Source: Phocoenobacter atlanticus subsp. cyclopteri (GTDB taxonomy: Bacteria > Pseudomonadota > Gammaproteobacteria > Enterobacterales > Pasteurellaceae). From it: a DNA stretch of 64,000 nt. The notes under the pieces were generated by a model that made no database searches, had not been told where the DNA came from, and was given only the letters and a program-made list of their open reading frames with translations. The stretch is taken from assembly GCF_018343795.1 (NCBI RefSeq), contig NZ_CP074346.1, forward strand, positions 1,240,001-1,304,000, in the 5' to 3' direction. The position numbers were made by a program, and so were the translations under genes. Shown here piece after piece: positions 18,646 to 28,780 of the stretch (positions are counted from its first letter, which is position 1; every line of letters starts with the position of its first letter).

Positions 18646-19944
18646 CTAGCCTTGTTGTTTATTCATTACATCATCAAATGACTGAGTTTTTTCAGTCACT
18701 TGAGCTTTTGCAAGAATACTTTCAACCGCTTGTTCTTCTAAAACAACATTGCGTATATTATCTGTTAATTGTTTATTTTTCGCATAGTATTCAACTACTT
18801 CTGCTGGATCTTCGTAAGCAGAAGCTAATTCCGCAATTTTCTCTTTTACAAGCTCTTCATCAACTTTTACTTCATTTTCTGTAATCACAGATGAGAACAA
18901 TAAACCAACTTGAACACGACGTTTCGCTTGTTCTGTAAATAACTCAGCTGGAAGTTGGGCTGCAACTTCAGGGTTTCCACCGAATTGTTGTGCAGCTTGT
19001 TTACGTAATTCTTCAACTTCTTCATTAATAGCAGACTGTGGCACTTCAATCTCATTTTCAGCAAGTAAGCCATCAATTACTTGAGTTTTTACTTTTGAAA
19101 TTACGGCATTTTTAAGTTCACGTTCCATATTACGTTTAATTTCTTCACGTAAGTCTGCAACTGTTTTCGTTTTACCAAAACGCTGAACAAATTCATCATT
19201 AACTTCTGGTAATTCCATTACTTCTACTTTTTTCAAGGTAATGGCAAATTTTGCTTCTTTACCTTTTAAGTTTTCTGCTTGGTAATCTTCAGGGAAGGTA
19301 ACCATAATATCAAACTCTTCACCCGCTTTGTGACCAACGATGCCCTCTTCAAAACCTGGTATCATTTGACCTTGACCCATTGCTAATGCGAAATCTGATG
19401 CTTTACCACCTTCAAATTCTTCACCATCAATAGAACCAACAAAATCAATAGTTACACGATCTTCTGCTTTAGCCGCTTCCACTGTTTCACTAAATGTTGC
19501 TTGTTGTTTACGTAATACGTCAATCATTTTATCGATATCAGCATCTGTAATTTCTACTACTGATTTTTCAACTTTTATATTTTCTAAACCTTTTAATTCG
19601 ATTTCTGGATAGACTTCAAAAGTTGCTGAGAATGTAAAATCTTTACCAATTTCATAGCTCTCAGGCGTAAATGTTGGACGACCTGCGATATTGATTTTTT
19701 CTTCGATAATAACATCAAAGAATGCACGTTGCATATTATCGGATAAAACATCTTGACGCACAGATGCACCATAACGTTGCTCTAAAATAGTATGAGGGAC
19801 CTTACCTTTACGGAAACCATCAATTTTGGCATTTTTCGCCACGCCTTTTAATTCTTGACGATATGCTGCTTCAATTTTATCAGCAGGCACAGTAATAGTT
19901 ACACGGCGTTCTAAGCCTTGAGTTGTTTCAATTGCATTTGACAT
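18646..19944 (-). CDS. tig: trigger factor
   Basis: The 432-aa ribosome-associated chaperone and peptidyl-prolyl isomerase. The ribosome-docking loop is GFRKGKVP at residues 43-50. The FKBP-type domain lies at about 150-245 ([32 protein letters not shown]). The helical substrate-cradling arms fill the C-terminus. Length equals E. coli trigger factor. Single gene; in many genomes clpP follows, but not here. Confidence 0.97.
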   Translation of the reverse strand: MSNAIETTQGLERRVTITVPADKIEAAYRQELKGVAKNAKIDGFRKGKVPHTILEQRYGASVRQDVLSDNMQRAFFDVIIEEKINIAGRPTFTPESYEIGKDFTFSATFEVYPEIELKGLENIKVEKSVVEITDADIDKMIDVLRKQQATFSETVEAAKAEDRVTIDFVGSIDGEEFEGGKASDFALAMGQGQMIPGFEEGIVGHKAGEEFDIMVTFPEDYQAENLKGKEAKFAITLKKVEVMELPEVNDEFVQRFGKTKTVADLREEIKRNMERELKNAVISKVKTQVIDGLLAENEIEVPQSAINEEVEELRKQAAQQFGGNPEVAAQLPAELFTEQAKRRVQVGLLFSSVITENEVKVDEELVKEKIAELASAYEDPAEVVEYYAKNKQLTDNIRNVVLEEQAVESILAKAQVTEKTQSFDDVMNKQQG

Positions 19945-20064
19945 TAAAAATTAACCTCTAGTCGGTATGTAAATAAATGGATAAATAGGTGCTAATTGTA
20001 ACGATCCCTTGCTTTGATGTCGAGGAATAAAATCACAACAGTTTATTATTTGAACAATACAAAT

Positions 20065-20095
20065 AAAAATAGGACGATTTTTTCGTCCTATTTTT
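20065..20095 (-). terminator. yidE terminator
   Basis: AAAAATAGGACGA and TCGTCCTATTTTT are perfect inverted arms (20065-20077, 20083-20095), 16 bp after the yidE stop on the minus strand. The T/A-rich arms would let it work in both directions. Confidence 0.8.
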
Positions 20096-20110
20096 ATTAT
20101 GATTTAAAAT

Positions 20111-21766
20111 TTAACCGACAGTCCAAAGTACGATAGCTAATAACTGTGGCAACATTATACGTAAGAACATAACAAGTGGATAAACTGTCGCATAAGATAA
20201 TGCTGATGCGCCACTCTCTTCTTTAATTGCATTCGCAAAAGCTAGTGCTGGTGGATCGGTCATTGAACCTGCTAACAGCCCACAAATGGTGAGATAATTT
20301 ACCTTACCATAAATACGAGCCACACAGCCTGTTACGATAAGTGGTATAAAGGTAATAAGAACACCAAAACCAATCCAAGACATTCCTTCACTGCTTAATA
20401 ATGTTTCAAGGAAATGTCCGCCAGATTTTAAGCCTACAACCGCAAGGAATAGCACAATACCAATTTCTCGCAATGCAAGGTTAGCACTTGGTGGCATAAA
20501 CCAATATAATTTACCAATGCTACCGATACGAGCCAAGATGAGAGCAACCACTAATGGACCACCTGCTAAACCTAATTTTAATGCCACTGGGAAACCTGGA
20601 ATATAAAGTGGAATAGATCCAAGTAGTACCCCTAAACCGATACCGATAAAAATTGGTAACATTTGTACTTGTTGTAACTTTTGTTGGGCATTACCGATAA
20701 TCGCCATTACCGCTTTAATATCATCTTCTCGCCCTACTAAATTAAGGACATCACCAAATTGAAGTGTCATTTCACTATTTGGGACAAGTTCTACACCTGA
20801 ACGATTTAAACGAGAAATAACTACATCATATTTACCTTTAAATCCTAAATGACGAAGTTTTTTACCAAAGATTTTTTCATTGGTGACAACTGCACGTTCT
20901 GAACGATAGTGTGTACCTTTGGTTGAAAGCGACATTTCGGCTTCTTCACCTAAAATTAGCTTCATTTTATTTAATGTTGTTGCTTCTCCGACAAGATGAA
21001 GTACATCACCAATCAATAATTGAGTATCTGCCTTTGGTACAAAAAGTTCTTCACTCCCTCGTTTTAACCGAGAATAAACGACATCGTGAAGTTCAAAATC
21101 AGGAATTTCTTTTAATGTTAAACCTTGTAAATTTGGATTAGTCAAACGCACATTTAATGAACTTAATCCACTTTTTTTGGTATTTTGGGTTTTATCAAAA
21201 TCTTCTGCTTCTTGATCAACATTAATTCTGAAAATAACACGTACCAACCACATTGCAAGTAAAATACCCACAATACCAAAAGGATAGGCAATGGCATACG
21301 CCATACCCATTACTTCGGTATCACTACCTAATTCTGCTAGAATTTGTTGTCCAGCACCTAGTGATGGCGTATTGGTTACCGCCCCAGAGAATACCCCCAA
21401 AATAACAGGAAGTGGCACATCAAATAATTTGTGTAGTAACACCACTAATACACCACTAATGGCAACAATCATAAATGCAAAACCATTTAATTTTAAGCCT
21501 GAATGACGTAGTGATGAGAAAAATCCAGGACCAACTTGAATACCTATGGTATAAACAAATAAAATCAACCCGAATTCTTGTATGAAGTGTAAGGTATGTT
21601 TATCTAAATGAAGTCCATACTGCTGCATAAAGTGAGCAATAAATAACCCACCAAATAGAACGCCCCCAATACCGAGTCCAACACCTCGAACTTTAAAGTT
21701 TCCAATCCATAGTCCTAACACCGCAACTAAAGAAAGGATACTTACCGTGATTGCTATTTCACTCAT
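20111..21766 (-). CDS. yidE: putative aspartate:alanine-exchanger family transporter (YidE-like)
   Basis: A 551-aa inner-membrane protein with two blocks of membrane helices around two soluble TrkA_C/RCK-C domains (about residues 195-275 and 280-360). This is the AspT/YidE architecture; the Haemophilus influenzae relative is HI0035. The substrate is not known. Motifs include [18 protein letters not shown] and [15 protein letters not shown]. The gene stands alone between tig and fadL, flanked by terminators. Confidence 0.88.
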   Translation of the reverse strand: MSEIAITVSILSLVAVLGLWIGNFKVRGVGLGIGGVLFGGLFIAHFMQQYGLHLDKHTLHFIQEFGLILFVYTIGIQVGPGFFSSLRHSGLKLNGFAFMIVAISGVLVVLLHKLFDVPLPVILGVFSGAVTNTPSLGAGQQILAELGSDTEVMGMAYAIAYPFGIVGILLAMWLVRVIFRINVDQEAEDFDKTQNTKKSGLSSLNVRLTNPNLQGLTLKEIPDFELHDVVYSRLKRGSEELFVPKADTQLLIGDVLHLVGEATTLNKMKLILGEEAEMSLSTKGTHYRSERAVVTNEKIFGKKLRHLGFKGKYDVVISRLNRSGVELVPNSEMTLQFGDVLNLVGREDDIKAVMAIIGNAQQKLQQVQMLPIFIGIGLGVLLGSIPLYIPGFPVALKLGLAGGPLVVALILARIGSIGKLYWFMPPSANLALREIGIVLFLAVVGLKSGGHFLETLLSSEGMSWIGFGVLITFIPLIVTGCVARIYGKVNYLTICGLLAGSMTDPPALAFANAIKEESGASALSYATVYPLVMFLRIMLPQLLAIVLWTVG

Positions 21767-21884
21767 TGTTTCCCCTAATAAAATAAAAAATAACTAGGTG
21801 AATTCTATCAAAAATTACAATAAAAAATTAGATTTATCGCAAAATAATGGCGTATTTATAACACTTTTACATTTTTGAACAGAA

Positions 21885-21938
21885 AAGCGGTTACATTCTG
21901 TTAAATTTTTACAAAAAACTAACAAAATGTAACCGCTT
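21885..21938 (-). terminator. inverted USS pair, fadL terminator
   Basis: AAGCGGTTACATT and AATGTAACCGCTT are perfect 13-bp inverted arms, with an AAATTTTTACAAAAA loop, downstream of fadL on the minus strand. Confidence 0.75.
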
Positions 21939-21972
21939 ATAACTATATAGTCTTAGATATTCGTTTTATAAA

Positions 21973-23382
21973 TTAGAATTTATAATTTACGTTTAAGCCA
22001 AATAAGTTTACGTGTGCACGAGACTTAACATCTAAACTTCCCGCTCCAGTTCCTTCAGAGAAATTATTTTTATGTCCATAAACATAAGCATAACCAATAT
22101 CGGTACTTAAATTAGGCGTAAATTTATATGTTGCTCCAATGCTGTACCAAGTTCTATTAGTATCAGGAATAGATATTGATGGTATTTTTCTGCTTGCACT
22201 TTGTTCATAAGCAATACCCGCACGTAATGTTAACTTTTCCATTGCTTTATAAGTTAAACCAATTGCATAACGGTTATTATCAGAGAATTTTTCTTCTCTA
22301 CGTAGCAAATCTTTGTTGTTATTATCGGTTGCTAATAAACGTTTAAACACACTCCATTTGGTATGCTTCCAACTATAATGTAATGCAAGCTGATCCGTTA
22401 ATTTATGGTAAGCTGATAGCTCCCAGAAAGCAGGTAAAGTTACAGATAATTTTGCAGGAACATTTTTACCTCCTGTTGCAGGTTGTAAATTTTCAGGAAG
22501 TAAAGAACCTAATGCTATCGATAATTCATTAGAGAATTTTCCCTTGAAATCAAGTTTGATACCTGAATGATAAGCTAAACCGAAACGATGGTTCTCATTT
22601 ATACTGTATGTTAATCCTGCATTCCAACCATAACCCCACTCGTTACCTTCTAAATGCTTGATTTTTGTACTTGCAGGTATGCCCGCAATCATAGGAAGCA
22701 TTGGTGCAACAGCATTGATTTTGTTTAATGTCGCTTGTAATTCAGCTCTCTTGCTAGCTGGAAGTGCTGGATTTCGTAAAGCTTGTTCTAACATTGGTTT
22801 TTTTTGTAACAATCCATTTGCTAACATTTCTGGTAAAACACCAGCATAACGATCTAATTCAGCTTCTGCGTGAACGACGTTTACGCCAAAACCAAAACTA
22901 AAACCATGACCCAATTTTGCAGCACCACTCAAATTGTAGTTTATTGCTTTCAATTCAGTCATACCACCTAGCCAGCCTGCTGTATAATTTTCCTCAAATT
23001 GTGTTTTTAAACCGTAGTTTACGTTTATGCCTGCTCCGATACTAAAACGCTCATTCACTGGTGAAACAAAGTAAAGATTAGGTATAATTGCGTTTGGTAC
23101 TATATTTTTATTAGAAGCATTTCGTCCTGATAAATTCCCGTTAATATCTACTTTTGCTCCAACATAAATACCACCTGCAGAAATCTCTGGTCGGGTAAAC
23201 TCTGTCATTAAAGCTGGATTGGTTGCAACAATAGAAGCATCTTCTGCGATAGCAGCATTCCCTGAAAATGAGGAGCCTAAACCAGAAGTTGAGATTTCAG
23301 CAAGTTGGAAACCTGCAGCAAAACTACCTGTTGCCGATAATGTTAATATTGCAGCTAATGATAGCTGTGTCATTTTTTTCAT
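21973..23382 (-). CDS. fadL: outer-membrane fatty-acid transport protein (FadL/OmpP1 family)
   Basis: A 469-aa beta-barrel precursor. I place the start at ATG 23380-23382, which gives a clean signal peptide MKKMTQLSLAAILTLSATGS-FA followed by AGFQLAEISTSGLGSSFSG, the FadL N-terminal plug motif (NPALMTEF is also typical). Earlier in-frame ATGs would bury the signal peptide. The protein ends in VNYKF, a terminal Phe expected of outer-membrane barrels. It admits long-chain fatty acids or other hydrophobic molecules. The region at about residues 150-200 is a variable loop. The neighbour yfcZ is divergent, as in E. coli. Confidence 0.92.
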   Translation of the reverse strand: MKKMTQLSLAAILTLSATGSFAAGFQLAEISTSGLGSSFSGNAAIAEDASIVATNPALMTEFTRPEISAGGIYVGAKVDINGNLSGRNASNKNIVPNAIIPNLYFVSPVNERFSIGAGINVNYGLKTQFEENYTAGWLGGMTELKAINYNLSGAAKLGHGFSFGFGVNVVHAEAELDRYAGVLPEMLANGLLQKKPMLEQALRNPALPASKRAELQATLNKINAVAPMLPMIAGIPASTKIKHLEGNEWGYGWNAGLTYSINENHRFGLAYHSGIKLDFKGKFSNELSIALGSLLPENLQPATGGKNVPAKLSVTLPAFWELSAYHKLTDQLALHYSWKHTKWSVFKRLLATDNNNKDLLRREEKFSDNNRYAIGLTYKAMEKLTLRAGIAYEQSASRKIPSISIPDTNRTWYSIGATYKFTPNLSTDIGYAYVYGHKNNFSEGTGAGSLDVKSRAHVNLFGLNVNYKF

Positions 23383-23635
23383 AATTTCTTTGTTCCTTGT
23401 TAATATTAAAGCGGTAAGATATTTACCTATTTTTACAAATTTCTTAAGCATTATCGCTTTTTGCGAACAAATTTTAAAAGCTGAAAAATAAAGTAGCAAT
23501 AAAATTACTTTACTTAACAAACTGTTCAGACCACTTAAAAAGGTATTACTATGACAATTTTTATTGCACCTTAAAACAGAAATGAGTAAACTTTATTCCA
23601 AATATATTAAAATTCAAACTAAATAGAGGTGAAAA

Positions 23636-23920
23636 ATGTCTAAATGTGAAGCAAATGAATCTAAGGTATGCGGTTGTGTTGATGTAGGCACTGTCATTGA
23701 TGGTGAAGATCGTAGTGTTGATTTTGTACAAGTGTACGCAACACAATCACAAGCAGAAGATGCTTTAGCTTATTTAACTGAAAAAGCCAAAACTGCAGAG
23801 TCTGAGCCTTGTCAAATAAACAGTAAAATTACACAAGTTGAAAATGGCTATGAATTAAAGGCTGATTTTGAATTTTGCTGTCAAGCAGAAGCAATGATTT
23901 TTCAGCTTTCCACTCGTTAA
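23636..23920 (+). CDS. yfcZ: YfcZ/YiiS family protein (DUF406)
   Basis: A 94-aa small soluble protein rich in cysteines (C4, CGC at 12-14, a single C later, CC near the end). It belongs to the YfcZ/YiiS family of unknown function. Its divergent position beside the fadL homologue is conserved with E. coli. GAGGTG seven bases upstream supports the ATG. A strong terminator follows. Confidence 0.87.
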   Translation: MSKCEANESKVCGCVDVGTVIDGEDRSVDFVQVYATQSQAEDALAYLTEKAKTAESEPCQINSKITQVENGYELKADFEFCCQAEAMIFQLSTR

Positions 23921-23936
23921 TTTATACTTATTTTTC

Positions 23937-23969
23937 AAAAATCCTCAGTATTAACAACTGGGGATTTTT
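23937..23969 (+). terminator. yfcZ terminator
   Basis: AAAAATCCTCAGT pairs with ACTGGGGATTTTT and is followed by a long T run, 16 bp after the yfcZ stop. Confidence 0.85.
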
Positions 23970-23995
23970 TTATTTTTTAAATAAAACAAAAAACG

Positions 23996-24034
23996 CTTGC
24001 ATATTTATGCATATAATTTTAATATATATTCATT
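23996..24034. promoter_or_regulatory. paired ARG boxes and promoter of artPIQM
   Basis: Two ArgR-type 18-bp boxes have cores TGCATATTTATGCA (23998-24011) and TTAATATATATTCA (24019-24032), against the consensus TGAAT-N4-ATTCA. They are separated by exactly 3 bp, the canonical spacing. They overlap a likely promoter, TTGCAT (23997-24002) 17 bp before TAATAT (24020-24025). Repression of art genes by arginine-bound ArgR is known in E. coli. Confidence 0.7.
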
Positions 24035-24063
24035 ATCTATTTTACAGAAAGGACCTTAATTTC

Positions 24064-24792
24064 GTGGCAATCCAAATTAATAATGTTAATTTCTTTTATG
24101 GCTCAACCCAAGCTCTTTTTGACATTAACTTAAATATTGATAAAGGCGATACAATTGTACTTCTTGGACCAAGTGGTGCAGGGAAAAGTACATTAATTCG
24201 TACCCTTAATTTACTTGAAATGCCAAAATCTGGCACATTGAAAATTGCAGATCACCAGTTTGATTTAAGCAATAAAATTGATCAAAAGCAGATTGCCTTG
24301 TTACGTAAAGAAGTGGGGATGGTATTTCAACAATATCATTTATGGCCACACTTAACAGTAATGCAAAATTTAATTGAAGCACCAATGAAAGTATTAGGGT
24401 TATCAAAAGAAGAAGCAACAAAAAGAGCGGAAGGTTTATTAGTGCGTTTACGTATTGAAGATTTTTCAGAACGTTTTCCATTACAACTTTCTGGAGGACA
24501 ACAACAGCGTGTTGCTATTGCAAGGGCATTAATGATGCAACCTGAAGTACTGTTATTTGATGAACCAACAGCAGCTTTAGATCCTGAAATTACTGCACAA
24601 ATTATTAATATTATTAATGAATTACAAAATACAGGCATTACCCAAGTTATCGTTACTCACGAAGTTTCTTTTGCCAAAAAAGTCGCAACAAAAGTTGTTT
24701 ATATGGAGCAAGGAAAAGTAATTGAATTTGGGAATGCTAGTTGCTTTGATAAACCACAAACTAAAGAGTTTGCAGCTTATCTTTCTCACTAA
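24064..24792 (+). CDS. artP: arginine ABC transporter ATP-binding protein
   Basis: I start this gene at GTG 24064, which gives a 242-aa protein beginning [13 protein letters not shown], the same length and start as E. coli ArtP. AGAAAGGACC precedes it. An upstream in-frame ATG would add an unrelated N-terminus running back into yfcZ. Walker A is GPSGAGKST (35-43). The signature LSGGQQQR and Walker [12 protein letters not shown] are intact. ArtP powers arginine import with ArtQ and ArtM. It is the first gene of artPIQM. Confidence 0.95.
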   Translation: MAIQINNVNFFYGSTQALFDINLNIDKGDTIVLLGPSGAGKSTLIRTLNLLEMPKSGTLKIADHQFDLSNKIDQKQIALLRKEVGMVFQQYHLWPHLTVMQNLIEAPMKVLGLSKEEATKRAEGLLVRLRIEDFSERFPLQLSGGQQQRVAIARALMMQPEVLLFDEPTAALDPEITAQIINIINELQNTGITQVIVTHEVSFAKKVATKVVYMEQGKVIEFGNASCFDKPQTKEFAAYLSH

Positions 24793-24827
24793 ATATTTTC
24801 TAACTAAACTAAAATAAGGACTCAACA

Positions 24828-25553
24828 ATGAAAAAATTATTATTAACAGCACTATTTGCAACCACAGCATTATCTGCAGTGGCAAAAGAAACGATCACTT
24901 TCTCTATGGAAGCAACATATGCTCCTTTTGAAAGTACTACAGACAAAGGCGAAATCGTTGGATTCGATGTTGATTTAGCGAATGCACTTTGTGAACAGCT
25001 TGATGCAACCTGTGAATTTAAAAACACAGCCTTTGATAGCTTAATTCCAAGTTTAAAATTCAAAAAATTTGATGCAATTATTTCTGCAATGGATATTACA
25101 GACAAGCGTCAAAAACAAGTGTCATTCACGCAACCTTATCTTGAAAATTCAGCAAGTTTCTTAGCATTAAAAGATAAAGATATGCCGAAAGAAGCGAAAG
25201 TGATTGGTGTGCAGAATGGTTCGACTTATCAAGAATATTTAATGAAGAAAATGCCACAATATCAATTAAAATCGTATCCTTCATTACAAAATGCAATCTT
25301 AGATCTTAAAAATGGACGTATTGATATGATCTTTGGTGATACACCAGTGTTAGCAGAATGGTTACCAACTGAAACATCGGTTACCTTTGTTGGTGATAAA
25401 GTAAAAGATAAAGATTTCTTTGGTATTGGTTACGGTATTGCAGTAAATAAATCGAATAAAGAATTATTAGAAAAATTAAATACTGCATTAAAAACTGTGA
25501 AGGAAAACGGTACATTGGATAAAATTTATCAAACTTGGATGACGAAAAAATAA
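24828..25553 (+). CDS. artI: periplasmic arginine-binding protein
   Basis: A 241-aa extracellular solute-binding protein (family 3) with signal peptide MKKLLLTALFATTALSAVAK. The mature part has MEATYAPFESTTDKGEIVGFDVDLA and AIISAMDITDKRQKQVSFT, typical of ArtI/ArtJ. It captures arginine in the periplasm for ArtQMP. The stop codon overlaps the artQ start by one base. AAAATAAGGACTC upstream is a good ribosome-binding site. Whether it is closer to ArtI or ArtJ cannot be told from the sequence alone. Confidence 0.93.
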   Translation: MKKLLLTALFATTALSAVAKETITFSMEATYAPFESTTDKGEIVGFDVDLANALCEQLDATCEFKNTAFDSLIPSLKFKKFDAIISAMDITDKRQKQVSFTQPYLENSASFLALKDKDMPKEAKVIGVQNGSTYQEYLMKKMPQYQLKSYPSLQNAILDLKNGRIDMIFGDTPVLAEWLPTETSVTFVGDKVKDKDFFGIGYGIAVNKSNKELLEKLNTALKTVKENGTLDKIYQTWMTKK

Positions 25554-26224
25554 TGTCTTTTGATATTCTTCACTCTTTTTCTTCAGCAACGTTAGTCACA
25601 TTAACGCTTGCTGTTGCAAGCCTTATGATAGGCTTAATACTTGCAATTTTGTTCGTTATACTAGAAATGAATAAAATTACATTTATTCGCAATAGTGCCA
25701 GTATTTTAGTGACGCTATTACGTGGTTTACCCGAAATTCTGGTCGTCTTTATTATTTATTTTGGACTAACACAACTGTTCTTTTTAATAACTGATGAGTT
25801 TGTCGAATTTAGTGCATTCTGGTGCGGAGCAGTCGCATTAGGTATTATTTTTGCCGCCTATGCTTCACAATCCTTACGTGGTGCAATTAAAGCTATTCCA
25901 CTCGGTCAATGGGAATCAGGTGTTGCGTTAGGTTTTAGTCGTCCACAAACCTTTATTAAAATTATTATGCCTCAAGTTTGGCGACATGCTTTACCTGGAC
26001 TAAGCAATCAATGGCTTGTTCTGTTAAAAGATACTGCATTAGTTTCTTTAATTGGAGTCAGCGACTTAATGCGTCAATCAGATTTAATTAATGCGTCAAC
26101 CCATAAACCTTTTACTTGGTATAGTATTACTGCATTGATTTATCTTGTCATTACACTTGTTAGCCAATTTTTCATTGCTAAATTAGAGTACCGTTTTACT
26201 CGTTTTGAAAGAGGAAATAACTAA
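25553..26224 (+). CDS. artQ: arginine ABC transporter permease ArtQ
   Basis: I start at ATG 25553, overlapping the artI stop in TAATG; this gives 223 aa, beginning MSFDILHSFSSATLVTLTLA. It is an inner-membrane permease of the HisM/HisQ type with about five helices. The conserved cytoplasmic loop is AIPLGQWESGVALGFSRPQTFIKIIMPQ (the EAA loop). It overlaps artM by one base, so translation of artIQM is coupled. Confidence 0.94.
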   Translation: MSFDILHSFSSATLVTLTLAVASLMIGLILAILFVILEMNKITFIRNSASILVTLLRGLPEILVVFIIYFGLTQLFFLITDEFVEFSAFWCGAVALGIIFAAYASQSLRGAIKAIPLGQWESGVALGFSRPQTFIKIIMPQVWRHALPGLSNQWLVLLKDTALVSLIGVSDLMRQSDLINASTHKPFTWYSITALIYLVITLVSQFFIAKLEYRFTRFERGNN

Positions 26225-26904
26225 TGTTGTGGGATTATTTTATTACTATTTCGCAAGGAATTAGTACCAGTTTGCAACTAACCGCTATCTCATTAGTGAT
26301 TGCTTTCATTATTGCTGTCAGTTTTACCTTTCTGCTTTCAATGGAAAATAGCTTAGTAAAAAAAATGATTAATCTATTTATTACTGCTTTTACTGGTACG
26401 CCATTGTTAATCCAATTTTTCCTTATTTATAGTGGACCTGGGCAATTTCAATGGATAATTGATAGCCCTCTTTGGTATTTCTTATCTAATGCGTGGTTTT
26501 GTGCTATTTTAGCCCTTGCATTAAACAGTGCTGCTTACTCAACGCTTCTGTTTCACGGTGCAGTTAAAGCCATTCCAAAAGGGCAATGGGAAACCTGCTC
26601 TGCTCTAGGATTAAGTCGTTTACAAACATTAAAGATTTTAATTCCTTATGCATTAAAACGTTCGTTACCTTCTTACAGTAATGAAATAGTACTCGTATTC
26701 AAAGGTACTTCTCTTGTTTCAACCATCGCGGTAATGGATATTATGGGTTATGCTCGTCAGTTATACGGAATGGAATATGATGCGTTATCTATTTATGGTA
26801 TGGCGGGTGTTATTTATTTAATCATTACAGGTATTATGGTGCTTCTGTTAAGAAGACTAGAGGCTTATGTACTCACTTTTGAACGTTTTGAAGTAGAAGA
26901 ATAA
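26224..26904 (+). CDS. artM: arginine ABC transporter permease ArtM
   Basis: A 226-aa permease, partner of ArtQ. Its EAA loop reads AIPKGQWETCSALGLSRLQTLKILIPYA. About five transmembrane helices. It is the last gene of artPIQM and starts on the last base of the artQ stop. A hairpin with a T tract follows 37 bp after the stop. Confidence 0.94.
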   Translation: MLWDYFITISQGISTSLQLTAISLVIAFIIAVSFTFLLSMENSLVKKMINLFITAFTGTPLLIQFFLIYSGPGQFQWIIDSPLWYFLSNAWFCAILALALNSAAYSTLLFHGAVKAIPKGQWETCSALGLSRLQTLKILIPYALKRSLPSYSNEIVLVFKGTSLVSTIAVMDIMGYARQLYGMEYDALSIYGMAGVIYLIITGIMVLLLRRLEAYVLTFERFEVEE

Positions 26905-26940
26905 TTATAGTAAGAAAATCAAATAAAATAGAATAAAATA

Positions 26941-26970
26941 AAAGAGACAATATTTTTTATTGTCTCTTTT
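26941..26970. terminator. artPIQM terminator
   Basis: AAAGAGACAATA and TATTGTCTCTTT are perfect inverted arms with a T6 loop, followed by TTATTATTTTAT on the plus strand. Confidence 0.85.
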
Positions 26971-26980
26971 ATTATTTTAT

Positions 26981-27032
26981 AGCGGGTATATTAAAATCAA
27001 AATTTGCAAATCTTTATTTAAATCTACCCGCT
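26981..27032 (-). terminator. USS-type inverted repeat, fabB side
   Basis: AGCGGGTA and TACCCGCT flank AAAATTTGCAAATC. It has the GGGTA variant of the uptake core, as also found at 62305-62358. It lies between the convergent artM and fabB and probably ends fabB transcription. Confidence 0.55.
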
Positions 27033-27082
27033 TAACATACTAAAACTAAAGATGTTTTATCTATTCTATACCACTATCCAAT

Positions 27083-28300
27083 TTATGCTTTATATTTTTG
27101 GAAAACTAAACAAGCATTTGTTCCACCAAAACCAAAACTATTAGACATCACTGTTGTGAGTTCTTTCTCTTGGTATTCAGTGACAATATTTAACCCTTTT
27201 GCTTTTTCATCTAAGGTTTCAATATTAATACTTGGAGCAATAAATTTATTGTCTAGCATTAATAAAGAATAAATCGCTTCGTGAGCACCTGCAGCACCTA
27301 AAGAGTGACCCGTCATTGATTTAGTGGAAGAAATGGCAGGTTTTTTATCACCAAATACCGATTGGATTGCTTCTAGTTCTTTTAGATCTCCAACTGGCGT
27401 TGATGTCCCGTGAACATTAATATATTCAACTTCATCTTTAACGGTTGCTAACGCTTGTTTCATACAACGAACAGCCCCTTCACCACTTGGAGCAACCATA
27501 TCATAACCATCAGATGTCGCACCATAACCTACAATTTCAGCATAAATTTTTGCACCACGAGCAAGAGCGTGTTCAAGTTCTTCAACAACCACTATGGCTC
27601 CTCCTGCGGAGATAACAAAGCCATCACGCTCTGCATCATAAGCACGAGAGGCTTTTTCTGGCGTATCGTTATATTTAGTTGAAACCGCTCCCATTGCATC
27701 AAATTCACAAGCCGATTCCCAAGCAAGCTCTTCACCACCGCCAGCAAATACTATATCTTGTTTACCTAACTGGATTAATTCCATTGCGTTACCAATACAA
27801 TGCGCTGAAGTTGCACAAGCAGAGCTAATACTATAATTTACTCCTTTAATTTTAAAAGGGGTAGCTAAACAAGCCGAAATACTTGAAGACATTGTTTTGG
27901 TTACGGCATAAGGTCCAACAGCTTTAATTCCACGAGGACTTTGAGCTGCATTACAAGCAATTAACTGCCAATGACCCGAACCAATTCCTGAACCAACAAT
28001 TAATCCGACACGATCATTTGAAACTTGTTCTTCAGTTAAATTTGCATCTTCTATAGCTTCTTTCATTGAGAGATAAGCATAAGCAGCACAATCTCCCATA
28101 AAACGAAATACTTTACGATCAATGAGTTCTTTAGGATTCAATTTGATTGTACCAGCCACTTGGCTACGCATTTTCATATCTGCAAATTCAGGAACAAATT
28201 CAATACCAGATTTACCTGCTTTTAGTGAATTTAATACCTCTTCTTTGTTATTTCCGATACTTGAAACAACACCTAAACCTGTAATAACGACTCTTTTCAT
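27083..28300 (-). CDS. fabB: 3-oxoacyl-[acyl-carrier-protein] synthase I
   Basis: The 405-aa condensing enzyme KAS I, which elongates acyl-ACP chains and is needed for unsaturated fatty acid synthesis. The Cys-His-His triad is present: C162 (SSACATS), H298 (NVHGTST) and H332 ([10 protein letters not shown]), with K327. Length matches E. coli FabB (406 aa). Single gene with a ribosome-binding site AGAGGAT. Activation by FadR is known in E. coli, but I did not identify an operator here. Confidence 0.97.
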   Translation of the reverse strand: MKRVVITGLGVVSSIGNNKEEVLNSLKAGKSGIEFVPEFADMKMRSQVAGTIKLNPKELIDRKVFRFMGDCAAYAYLSMKEAIEDANLTEEQVSNDRVGLIVGSGIGSGHWQLIACNAAQSPRGIKAVGPYAVTKTMSSSISACLATPFKIKGVNYSISSACATSAHCIGNAMELIQLGKQDIVFAGGGEELAWESACEFDAMGAVSTKYNDTPEKASRAYDAERDGFVISAGGAIVVVEELEHALARGAKIYAEIVGYGATSDGYDMVAPSGEGAVRCMKQALATVKDEVEYINVHGTSTPVGDLKELEAIQSVFGDKKPAISSTKSMTGHSLGAAGAHEAIYSLLMLDNKFIAPSINIETLDEKAKGLNIVTEYQEKELTTVMSNSFGFGGTNACLVFQKYKA

Positions 28301-28461
28301 TGTTATCCTCTAATGAAAGTTTAATAATAGGAACCATTATAGCTTATACTTATTGAATAAAATAAGCCATAAAATACCCCTTCATTTTACACGATTTTAG
28401 TCGTGGTCAGATCAGTTTTTTTAAATATAAGGTAATTTATTATGAATTTTAAACAAAAAAA

Positions 28462-28481
28462 TACCCTCATAATTGAGGGTA
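28462..28481 (-). terminator. terminator downstream of tRNA-Asn
   Basis: TACCCTCA and TGAGGGTA form an 8-bp stem with a 4-base loop. On the minus strand the hairpin is followed by ATTTTTTTGTTT, a clear T tract. Confidence 0.85.
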
Positions 28482-28568
28482 AGATCTTTTGATCTAATTC
28501 TAGGAGGAATGAATTAGCGTTTTACAAAAGGAGATAAATAAAACATCATCAAAAGATAACTAAAAAAT

Positions 28569-28644
28569 TGGCTCCTCCTGCTGGACTTGAACCAGCGACA
28601 TATGGATTAACAGTCCACCGTTCTACCGACTGAACTAAGGAGGA
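28569..28644 (-). tRNA. tRNA-Asn (anticodon GTT)
   Basis: A complete 76-nt cloverleaf including an encoded CCA end. On the minus strand it starts TCCTCCTTAGTTCAGTCGGT, has the anticodon loop CTGTTAA (GTT, asparagine), T-loop GGTTCAAGTCC and acceptor end AGGAGGA-G-CCA. It lies downstream of hemY and upstream of its own terminator. Confidence 0.96.
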
Positions 28645-28780
28645 ATAGTTTTTTCAGGATATATTAGTAAGTTTGCTTTGTCAAGAAACCAATTCTCGAA
28701 AAACAAACTTACTCATAATCCCAAGTAAATAATCATTAATAAATTTAATTATCCACTTTTACTGAACTTAAACAGCTGAA

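Larger units (their letters stand above)
28301..28780. other. fabB upstream region and tRNA neighbourhood
   Basis: This 480-bp stretch contains the fabB promoter region, a strong minus-strand terminator at 28462-28481 and tRNA-Asn at 28569-28644. Between the terminator and the tRNA, ATCTTTTGAT (28483-28492) and ATCAAAAGAT (28547-28556) form a distant inverted repeat. No protein gene is evident. Confidence 0.5.

Noticed and set aside
22658-22849. Plus-strand hydrophobic frame within the fadL gene
   Set aside because: It is a shadow of the well-supported porin reading frame, with no ribosome-binding site.
23383-23520. 46-residue N-terminal extension of the FadL-type porin
   Set aside because: A clean signal peptide starts at ATG 23382; the extension would place it internally.
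23875-24063. Longer ArtP beginning inside yfcZ
   Set aside because: The extra N-terminus is unrelated to ArtP, crosses the yfcZ terminator and ARG boxes, and the GTG at 24064 has a good ribosome-binding site.
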